NCBI GenBank assembly: GCA_963837105.1
Contig: CAWIMG010000032.1
Span: 1-64,000 of the forward strand
DNA length: 64,000 nt
Reading direction: 5' to 3'
From: UBA9676 sp963837105
GTDB lineage: Bacteria; Actinomycetota; Actinomycetes; Streptosporangiales; Streptosporangiaceae
In this document: positions 33,827-40,398 of the stretch, one piece after another
Layout: every line of letters begins with the position of its first letter
Numbering within the stretch: position 1 is the stretch's first letter
Position numbers and translations under genes: made by a program
Notes under the pieces: generated by a model
The model's database searches: none
The model's input: the letters and a program-made list of their open reading frames with translations, nothing else
What the model was told of the DNA's origin: nothing

Positions 33827-33855
33827 TATCTACACTTGTATGCCGGAGCAGTCAA
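33827..33855 (-). promoter_or_regulatory. iolC operon promoter (sigma70-type)
   Basis: Read on the minus strand: TTGACT (33855-33850), 17-nt spacer, TAGATA (33832-33827). Both boxes and spacing are near consensus and stand out in this GC-rich sequence. Transcription would start near 33820, leaving a leader of about 148 nt before iolC. Confidence 0.65.
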
Positions 33856-33859
33856 GAGA

Positions 33860-33871
33860 TTGTCCTGACAA
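33860..33871. promoter_or_regulatory. Palindromic operator TTGTCCTGACAA at the iolC promoter
   Basis: TTGTC and GACAA arms around CT, matching the gntR-proximal palindrome (TTGTC-CG-GACAA). It lies 4 nt upstream of the iolC -35 box, so binding would affect RNA polymerase access. Confidence 0.6.
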
Positions 33872-34129
33872 AGAGTCTTAATCGGCGGAAGTAGCCCGGG
33901 CCGGATGGCGGGCGCTCCGGTCGGCCCGGCCACGCGTGCCGCCCTGCTCAGATGGGAAGGAGCGGGCGCGCGGGCGGGCACTGCCGGACCCGGCCGGGTC
34001 CGGTCCGGCCAGCGGGCGGAGCGCGGCCTGGCCGCCAAATGTCATGAGGTATTGACATACTCCAGGAAAATCGGGCACGGTAGCCGGACCGGCAGGCGGC
34101 GCGAGGCCGCGGCCAGAACTGGACGGGAC

Positions 34130-35096
34130 ATGCCAGACAACAGCCCGCGGATCGGGGTGGTGCTGGAAGCCTTCCTGGACCTGCCACTGGCCGAGGTGCT
34201 GCCCTGGCTGCGGCAGGCCGCCCCGGAGATCACCCAGATCGAGGTGGGGGCGGGTGGCTACGCCCCGCACCCGCACTGCGATGTGGCCGCCCTGCTGGCC
34301 AGCGGCCAGGCCCGCACCGCCTGGCTGGATTCTGGTCGCCCGGCACGGGTTCGCGGTCGACGCCCTCAACGCCTGGGGCAATCCGCTGCATCCGGACCCG
34401 GAACTGGCCGCCCGGCACGACACCGACCTGCGCAACGCCATCCGGCTGGCCACCCTGCTGGGGGTGGACCGGGTGGTGGCCATGGCCGGCTGCCCGGCCG
34501 CGCTGCCCGGCGACCGGGCGCCGCACTTCGGGGCGGGCGGCTGGCTGCCCTACCTGGAAGGCGTGTACGAGCAGCAGTGGCAGCGGCAGGTCGCGCCCTA
34601 CTGGTCCGAACTGGCCGCGTTCGCCCAGGCGGAGAACCCCGGCCTGCTGGTCTGCCTGGAACTGCACCCGGGCACGGTGGCGTTCAACGTCGAGACGTTC
34701 GAGCGGGTCGCCTCGCTCGGCCCCTCGATCGCCGCCAACCTGGACCCCAGCCACTTCTTCTGGATGGGCATGGACGGGCACAAGGTGGCCACCCGGCTGG
34801 CCGCCCTGGTCGGCCACGCGCACGGGAAGGACGTGGTCTTTCACCCCGAGAACCTGGCGCTTAACGGATTGCTCGACCGGCGCTGGCCGGATCCGCCGGA
34901 CCAGATGCCGTGGACGTTCGCGGTGCCCGGGCAGGGGCACGATCTGGACTGGTGGGCCGGCCTGGTCCGGGCGCTGGCGCGGTCGCCGATGAAGGTGATC
35001 TCGATCGAGCACGAGGATCCATTCGTCCCGGCCGCGACCGGGGTCCCGGCCGCGGCCCGGCTGCTGGCGGCGGCCATCGCGGCGGCGGGTCCGTGA
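34130..35096 (+). CDS. Sugar phosphate isomerase/epimerase-like TIM barrel, one frame break
   Basis: A xylose isomerase-like TIM-barrel protein (IolE/IolH type), probably acting on an inositol-derived ketose. The first 67 codons (RIGVVLEAFLDLPLAEVLPW ... IEVGAGGYAPHPHCD) are in one frame and the rest (LVARHGFAVDALNAWGNPLH to the end) in the next. Dropping one T at about 34331 joins them as TAWLDLVARHGF. Metal-binding residues are visible in VCLELHPGTVAFN (Glu), ANLDPSHFFWMGMD (Asp/His), AHGKDVVFH and VISIEHEDPF. It is the first gene of the plus-strand iol operon; its stop overlaps the next start (GTGA). Confidence 0.78.
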
Positions 35097-36199
35097 GCCG
35101 GCGGCTGCGGCTGGGAGTGGTCGGGACCGGGCTGATCGCCCAGGTCATGCACCTGCACCACCTGGCCGAGCTGAGCGAGTCATACGAGGTGGCCGCGGTC
35201 TGCGACGCGGTGCCGGACAGCGCCCAGGCCTGTGCGGACCGGTACCGGATCGGCGCGGTGTTCACCGACTGGCACGAGCTCATCGCCGCGCCGCTGGACG
35301 CCGTGCTGGTGCTCACCTCGGGCAGCCACGCCCCGATCGCCGTGGCCGCGGCGCAGGCCGGGCGGCACGTGCTGGTGGAAAAGCCGATGTGCTTTTCGGT
35401 CGCCGAGGGCCAGGCCATGCTGGCCGCGGCCGCCCACGCCGGGCGCACGCTGATGGTGGCCTACCCCAAGCGGTACGACCCGGCGTACGCGCGCTTCCGG
35501 GTGGCGGCGGCCGAGGTGGCCGGCGCCCGGATGCTGCGGGTGACCACGTTCGAGTCCCCGCTGGCCCCGTATGTCGGGCACTACCCGCTGGCCCCCCGGC
35601 CGCCGGTGCCGGACACCCTGGCCGCCGCGCTGGCCGCCGAGGCGGACCAGACCATCGCCGCGGCCATCGGCGAGGCCAGCGAACTGGAGCGCTACGTCTA
35701 CCAGATGGTGCTGCTGGACACGCTGGTGCACGAGATCAACACCGTCCGCGGGCTGCTCGGCGAGCCGGACTCGGTCGACTACGTGGATCTGCGCCGCGCC
35801 AGCGTGACCGTCATGCTCAGCTTCGGCGACCTGCCGGTCGCCATCCACTGGCTGGACCTGCCCGGCATCGCCCGGTACGGGATGGAGTTCGCGCTGTACG
35901 GCCCGGACCGGCGGGTCACGCTGACCTTCCCCTCGCCGTTCCTGCGCAACGAGCCGGCCGTGGTCGGGATCGAGGGCGGCGAGGCGGGCAGCGCCCGGTC
36001 CTGGCGCAGCGAGGAGATCGTGTCCTACGCCAGCGGGTTCAAGCAGGAACTGATCGCCTTCCACGAGGCGGTGGTCACCGGCCAGCCGCCGGCGACCAGC
36101 GGCCTGGACGGGCTGGCCGACATCGCCCTCTGCCAGGCCATCATCGAGTGTCACCGCCGGCGGGCGCCGGTCGCCCAGCCGACGGCGGTCAGCACCTGA
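35093..36199 (+). CDS. Gfo/Idh/MocA-family oxidoreductase (first of three)
   Basis: An NAD(P)-dependent dehydrogenase of 368 residues. The Rossmann motif GVVGTGLIAQVMHLHHL is at the N-terminus, and the catalytic EKP motif is in HVLVEKPMCFSVAEGQ. The C-terminal substrate domain has MVLLDTLVHEINTVRGLLG with the conserved Asp/His pair (D..HEI). In this context it likely oxidises an inositol isomer or a related polyol. The start is the GTG at 35093, overlapping the previous stop. The next gene follows after 28 nt. Confidence 0.88.
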   Translation: MSRRLRLGVVGTGLIAQVMHLHHLAELSESYEVAAVCDAVPDSAQACADRYRIGAVFTDWHELIAAPLDAVLVLTSGSHAPIAVAAAQAGRHVLVEKPMCFSVAEGQAMLAAAAHAGRTLMVAYPKRYDPAYARFRVAAAEVAGARMLRVTTFESPLAPYVGHYPLAPRPPVPDTLAAALAAEADQTIAAAIGEASELERYVYQMVLLDTLVHEINTVRGLLGEPDSVDYVDLRRASVTVMLSFGDLPVAIHWLDLPGIARYGMEFALYGPDRRVTLTFPSPFLRNEPAVVGIEGGEAGSARSWRSEEIVSYASGFKQELIAFHEAVVTGQPPATSGLDGLADIALCQAIIECHRRRAPVAQPTAVST

Positions 36200-36227
36200 G
36201 CGCATACGACAGGTAAGCGAGGACGAC

Positions 36228-37154
36228 ATGGGTACAGCCGGGGTGGCCGTGGCCAACGCCCCCGTCAGTTACGGCGCTTTCGAGCTCACGGTCGGGCTGG
36301 ACCCGAACGTCCCGAGCGGGGTGAGCGTGCTCGACCAGGTGGCCGCGGCCGGCTACGACGGGATCGACCTCGGCCCGGTCGGCTACCTCGGCGAGGGTGA
36401 GCAACTCGGCGAGGCACTCGCCGCGCGGGGACTCGGCCTGGCGGGCGCCTACCTGGAACTTCCCTACACCGACGACGCCGCGCTCAGCCAGGCGCTGCCG
36501 GATCTGGACGCGATGCTCGACACCTTCGACGCGGTCCGGCCGTACCTGACCGGCCCGGCGCCCCGGCCGACGCTGGCGGACAGCGGCAGCCCGGCGCGGC
36601 GGGCCGCGCCGGGCCGGTCCGCCACCGACCCGTCGCAGGGCCTGGACGCCAGCGCGTGGCAGCGGTTCGGCGCCGGGCTGGCCCAGGTGGTGAGCCGCTG
36701 CCGCGACCGTGGCTACGAGCCGACGTTCCATCCCGAGACCGGTACCTACATCGAGGCGCCGTGGGAGATCGAGCGGGTGCTGGAGCTGTCCGACATCGGG
36801 ATCTGCCTGGAGACCGGCCACATGATGCTCGGCGGCGGCGACCCGGTCGCCCTGCTGCGGCCCTGGGCGGCCCGGATCAACCATGTGCACCTGAAGGACG
36901 CGGTGCTGGCCGTCATGGCCGGGATCATCGCCGACGACGCGCCGGTCACCGACATCTGGTCCCGCGAGGCGTTCTGCGCGCTGGGCCAGGGTGACCTCGA
37001 CGTGCCCGCGGTGCTCGGCGGGCTGGCCGAGATCGGCTTCGGCGGCTGGCTGGTGGTCGAGCAGGACATCCTGCCGCGGACCGCGGAACGGTTCGCCCGG
37101 GCCGCGCGGGACCAGCGGGACAACCGCGCCTATCTCGCGGCCCGGGGGCTGTGA
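36228..37154 (+). CDS. TIM-barrel protein, probable inosose dehydratase (IolE-like)
   Basis: A 308-residue xylose isomerase-like TIM barrel. By motif and position it is the best candidate for 2-keto-myo-inositol (inosose) dehydratase, which makes the substrate of IolD. Visible features are NAPVSYGAFELTVG at the N-terminus, AAAGYDGIDLGPVGYLGE, the metal-ligand segment YEPTFHPETGTYIEAPWE, ICLETGHMMLGGGDP, INHVHLKDAVL and WLVVEQDILP. Residues about 110-145 are a Pro/Ala-rich loop not typical of IolE. The start ATG follows GAGGACGAC. Confidence 0.82.
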   Translation: MGTAGVAVANAPVSYGAFELTVGLDPNVPSGVSVLDQVAAAGYDGIDLGPVGYLGEGEQLGEALAARGLGLAGAYLELPYTDDAALSQALPDLDAMLDTFDAVRPYLTGPAPRPTLADSGSPARRAAPGRSATDPSQGLDASAWQRFGAGLAQVVSRCRDRGYEPTFHPETGTYIEAPWEIERVLELSDIGICLETGHMMLGGGDPVALLRPWAARINHVHLKDAVLAVMAGIIADDAPVTDIWSREAFCALGQGDLDVPAVLGGLAEIGFGGWLVVEQDILPRTAERFARAARDQRDNRAYLAARGL

Positions 37155-38104
37155 TGGCAGCCGCGTTCCGGCTCGGCCTGGCCGGTGGCGGCCGGATGGG
37201 CCGCACTCACCTGCGCGCGCTGGCCGGATCGGAGCAGGTGCGGATCACTGCCATCGCGGAGCCGTCCGCGCAATCCCGCGCCGAGCTTGCGGGAGCCTGC
37301 CCGGCGCTGTACCCGGGCCTGCCAGAGATGCTGGCCGGGGAGGCCCTGGACGGGGTGCTCATCGCCGCCCCCACGCCGCTGCACGGCCAGCTGATCGCCG
37401 AGGTGGCCGCGGCCGGGCTGCCGGTCATCTGCGAGAAGCCGTGCGGGACGACGTCCGGGCAGGCCCGGGCCGCGGCCCAGGCCGCGGCGGCGGCCGGGGT
37501 CCCACTGCAGATCGCCTACTGGCGGCGCTACGTGCCCGCGCTGGCCGCGCTCCGGGAACGGCTGCGGGCTGGTGAGATCGGCGACCTCCAGCTGGTCAGC
37601 TGCTATCAGTGGGACGAGGCGCCGCCGCCGCCGGCGTTCCGGGCGGCCAGCGGCGGCATCGCCATCGACATGGGTGTGCACGAGTTCGACCAGCTGCGCT
37701 GGCTCACCGGGCAGGATCTGCGGGTGGCGGGGGCAGCAGCCGCGGCCGCGGGCGAGCAGACCCGTGCCGCGCACGACGTGGACTGCGCGCAGTTCCTGCT
37801 GGAGCTGTCCGGCGGGGTGTGCGGGTTCGTGTCGCTCGGCCGGTTCCACCCGCCGGGGGACATGGCGCGGGTGGAGGTGTTTGGCACGGGCGGCATCATC
37901 CGCTGCGACTTCCTCGACCCCGCCGAGGGGGTGCGGGCCCAGCTCGACGCGGTCCGGTGGCAGGCCGAGGACTTCGCGGTGCTGGCCCGCGGCGGGACTG
38001 GCCGGGGCGCCACCCCGGCTGACGCCATCGCGGCGCTGACGGCCGCAGAGCAGGCGACCGCGGCCATCCCGGCGATGGCCGGCCGCGAACGGGTGAGCGG
38101 ATGA
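37154..38104 (+). CDS. Gfo/Idh/MocA-family oxidoreductase (second of three)
   Basis: A 316-residue NAD(P)-dependent dehydrogenase with LGLAGGGRMGRTHLRAL (Rossmann), VICEKPCGTTSGQA (EKP) and IAIDMGVHEFDQLRWLTG with the catalytic His region. LQIAYWRRYVPAL is the substrate-lid segment. Similarity of the overall pattern to inositol 2-dehydrogenases (IolG) makes an inositol or sugar substrate likely. A GTG at 37151 overlapping the upstream stop, or the adjacent ATG at 37154, can start translation. Confidence 0.85.
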   Translation: MAAAFRLGLAGGGRMGRTHLRALAGSEQVRITAIAEPSAQSRAELAGACPALYPGLPEMLAGEALDGVLIAAPTPLHGQLIAEVAAAGLPVICEKPCGTTSGQARAAAQAAAAAGVPLQIAYWRRYVPALAALRERLRAGEIGDLQLVSCYQWDEAPPPPAFRAASGGIAIDMGVHEFDQLRWLTGQDLRVAGAAAAAAGEQTRAAHDVDCAQFLLELSGGVCGFVSLGRFHPPGDMARVEVFGTGGIIRCDFLDPAEGVRAQLDAVRWQAEDFAVLARGGTGRGATPADAIAALTAAEQATAAIPAMAGRERVSG

Positions 38105-38153
38105 CCCGCGGCCGGTGTCCCCGGTGTCCCGGGGTCCCCGGGCGGGCCGGGCC

Positions 38154-39293
38154 GTGACCGGCGGCACACCGCTGCGGGTCGGCATCGCCGGCTACGGGAT
38201 GATGGGCCGCGCGCACTGCTACGGCTACCGGGTCGCGCCGCTCATCCACGCACTGCCGGTCACTCCCACGGTCACCGTCATGTCCGGCCGGGACCGGGCC
38301 GCGGTCGCCGCCGCCGCGGCCGCCTGCGGGGTGGCCGACCACGTCACCGACTGGCGCGTGCTGATCGGCCGGGACGACGTGGACGTGGTGGACATCTGCA
38401 CGCCGCCGGGCACCCATGCGGAGATCGCGCAGGCGGCCGCCGCCGCCGGCAAGGCGGTGCTGTGCGAGAAGCCGCTGGCCGTCAGCTACGCCCAGGCCAC
38501 GGCCGCGCTGGCGGCCGTGACGGCGGCCGGGGTGCACAACGCGGTCGGCTTCAACTACCGGCGGCTGCCCGCGGTGGCGCTCATGCGCCAGATGGTGGCG
38601 GACGGGGCGGTCGGTGAGGTCAGGCTGTGGCGGGCCAGCTGGCTGTCGGACGAGTTCACCGACCCGGCGACGCCCTGGGACTGGCGGTTCGACCGGGCCA
38701 TGGGCGGTACCACCATCGCCGACCTGGGCAGTCACCTGATCGACCTGGCCCGCTGGATGGTGGGGGAGATCAGCGAGGTCGGCGCGCAGTCGCACACCTT
38801 CATCACCGAGCGGCCGCTGGCGGCTGGCGGGCACCGCACGGTCACCGTGGACGACGCCTCATCGGCGCTGCTGCGGTTCGCCTCCGGCGCTCGCGGCACC
38901 CTGGAGGTCGCCCGGTCGGCGGTCCGGCGGCCGTGCGATTTCACGGTTGAGGTGAACGGCAGCAGCGGCACGCTGGTGTTCAGCTACGCGCGGCTGAACG
39001 AGCTCTGGTACGGCAGCGCCGCCGGCGATCCCGCCCGGTACGGGATGCAGCGGATCCGGGCCGAGCACCCGAGCCACCCGTACGCGGCCGACTGGTGGCC
39101 GATCGGCCAGGGTGTCGGCTACGGCGCCAGCTTCGCCAACCAGGTGGCCGACCTGCTGGCCGGCTGGCCGGATGAGCCGTGGTCGCCCGGCTTCGCGGAC
39201 GGTGCCGCGGTACAGGCCGTCTGCGAGGCGATGGAAGTCTCCGCCGCCCAGCACCGCTGGGTCCCGGTAGCCGAAATCACCACCCGCGCCTGA
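38154..39293 (+). CDS. Gfo/Idh/MocA-family oxidoreductase (third of three)
   Basis: A 379-residue dehydrogenase with VGIAGYGMMGRAHCYGY (Rossmann), VLCEKPLAVSYAQA (EKP), NAVGFNYRRLPAVALM, RFDRAMGGTTIADLGSHLID (catalytic Asp/His) and RPCDFTVEVNGSSGTLVF. The longer substrate domain separates it from the other two and resembles scyllo-inositol or multi-sugar dehydrogenases. The start at GTG 38154 (VTGGTPLRVGIAG) is preferred over the GTG at 38115, which adds a basic, unconserved leader. Last gene of the plus-strand iol operon; a large hairpin follows 82 nt downstream. Confidence 0.86.
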   Translation: MTGGTPLRVGIAGYGMMGRAHCYGYRVAPLIHALPVTPTVTVMSGRDRAAVAAAAAACGVADHVTDWRVLIGRDDVDVVDICTPPGTHAEIAQAAAAAGKAVLCEKPLAVSYAQATAALAAVTAAGVHNAVGFNYRRLPAVALMRQMVADGAVGEVRLWRASWLSDEFTDPATPWDWRFDRAMGGTTIADLGSHLIDLARWMVGEISEVGAQSHTFITERPLAAGGHRTVTVDDASSALLRFASGARGTLEVARSAVRRPCDFTVEVNGSSGTLVFSYARLNELWYGSAAGDPARYGMQRIRAEHPSHPYAADWWPIGQGVGYGASFANQVADLLAGWPDEPWSPGFADGAAVQAVCEAMEVSAAQHRWVPVAEITTRA

Positions 39294-39374
39294 CCACCTG
39301 CCGACAGCGACCCTGCGCGGCGGTGAAACCACCTGCCCAGGCACGAACCACCAGCCCCAATGCGAATCACCAGA

Positions 39375-39425
39375 CCAGAGGTGGTCGATTTGGGCTGTGA
39401 TCGCGACCCAATCGACCACCTCTGG
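39375..39425. terminator. Long hairpin between convergent genes
   Basis: CCAGAGGTGGTCGATT (39375-39390) is perfectly complementary to 39410-39425, with further pairing inside the loop (TGGG/CCCA). The 16-bp stem lies between the end of the plus-strand iol operon and the end of the minus-strand DsrE gene. There is no T-run, so it is a probable rather than proven bidirectional terminator. Confidence 0.5.
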
Positions 39426-39430
39426 GCCGG

Positions 39431-39793
39431 TCAGTAGCTGAAAGTGGTGGCGCCGTCGTCGCCGATCCACTCCCACAGCTGGACGGTACCGCCCAATTCG
39501 GCGCTGGCCAGCAGGTCGCCCTTGTCCAGTTGCTTGGCGCTGAAGCAGATCGGGCAGACCAGGAACCGCCCGCCGGCCTTCTCGTACCGGGTGAGCAGGT
39601 CCGGCAGGGACGGGCAGCCCTGGCAGGCGACACCGACCGCCACGCCGTCCAGCGACAGCCGGACCGCCTCCTTGGTCTGGAACATCAGGGTCGGCCGGCC
39701 GGACTCGGCGGCGCCGACCGCCACGAGGAAGGCCACGGTCACCTTCTCCGGGTCTTCCATGCCGGTGGTCAGGCTGATCACTGCTTTGGACAT
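39431..39793 (-). CDS. DsrE-family protein
   Basis: A 120-residue DsrE/DsrF-like protein; the family includes sulfur carriers and small peroxiredoxin-like proteins. It begins KAVISLTTGMEDPEKVTVAFLVA, the usual first strand and helix, and has two Cys pairs, VACQGCPSL and LVCPICFSAKQL, that could form the sulfur-relay or metal site. It follows the SnoaL-like gene after 76 nt on the same strand and is probably co-transcribed. Specific role unknown. Confidence 0.82.
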   Translation of the reverse strand: MSKAVISLTTGMEDPEKVTVAFLVAVGAAESGRPTLMFQTKEAVRLSLDGVAVGVACQGCPSLPDLLTRYEKAGGRFLVCPICFSAKQLDKGDLLASAELGGTVQLWEWIGDDGATTFSY

Positions 39794-39869
39794 GGCTGCC
39801 TCACTCGCTGTCGCTGGTCATGGGTGACTGGTAAGCCGTGGCAGTTATCGGTCACCTGCCACGGACGGG

Positions 39870-40286
39870 TTACTGCATGCTCACCACCGGGCGGAAGCCC
39901 GAGCACAGCACGCGCATCCAGGTGATCTTGCCGGCGGCCAGCATCAGGTAGGCCTGCTGCTCGACCACGAACCGGCCGTCACCGTTCGCCACCCGGAGCC
40001 GGTAGCTCACCCTTCCGCGGTCAGCGACCAGGCCGGTGTCCACCACCTCGACCAGTTCCACCGCGTCGCTGGGACCGAACCAGTGGCCGAGAATTACCTC
40101 GCTGACAATCTCGGCCGGAGTCCGTGGCTCCCAGTACCGGCCCGGGGTCAGTGCCCGGAAGTCCACCTCCGGGCCGAACAGGGCCAGCATCGCGTCCGCG
40201 TCCTTGCTGGTGAGCGCGGCCACGAACGCATGCCCGGCGCTGCGGATGCCGTCCGCGGTGGCGGCAGTGATAGTGGTGTCGTTCAT
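39870..40286 (-). CDS. SnoaL-like/NTF2-fold protein
   Basis: A 138-residue protein of the nuclear transport factor 2/SnoaL-like superfamily. The pattern is AGHAFVAALTSKDADAMLALF (N-terminal helices), VDFRALTPGRYWEP, VSYRLRVANGDGRFVVEQQAY and the last strand ITWMRVLCSGFRP. Such proteins are cyclases, isomerases or ligand binders; no active site is assignable. The ATG at 40286 is chosen because GGAGGAAG lies 6 nt before it; longer frames upstream overlap the divergent regulator. It faces the LuxR-type gene across about 110 nt, so it is a plausible target. Confidence 0.8.
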   Translation of the reverse strand: MNDTTITAATADGIRSAGHAFVAALTSKDADAMLALFGPEVDFRALTPGRYWEPRTPAEIVSEVILGHWFGPSDAVELVEVVDTGLVADRGRVSYRLRVANGDGRFVVEQQAYLMLAAGKITWMRVLCSGFRPVVSMQ

Positions 40287-40398
40287 CTGGGCTTCCTCCG
40301 GTGGCTGCGCTGATGGGACCAGTGTCATGGCAGCGGTCTGGACAGTCATCCGTGCTGAGCACGGATTCTCCGTCCGTGCGTTTTGCGAAGATGTGACC

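Larger units (their letters stand above)
33673..34129. other. Divergent control region between iolC and the plus-strand iol genes
   Basis: No gene is supported in these 457 bases. The middle is distinctly AT-richer than its surroundings and holds the iolC promoter and a GntR palindrome (separate entries). Toward the plus-strand genes lies TGTCA-N8-TGACA (34040-34057), overlapping a TTGACA at 34052-34057 that lacks a convincing -10 partner. The remainder, 33673-33815, is the likely untranslated leader of iolC and is GC-rich with no structure I could assign. Confidence 0.6.

Noticed and set aside
36190..36230. A GntR palindrome in front of the IolE-like gene
   Set aside because: The 28-nt gap contains ACGACAGG but no matching second arm.
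40036..40398. A longer N-terminus for the LuxR-type regulator starting at 40036
   Set aside because: It would be antisense to the SnoaL-like gene, and the conserved HTH begins only after 40399.
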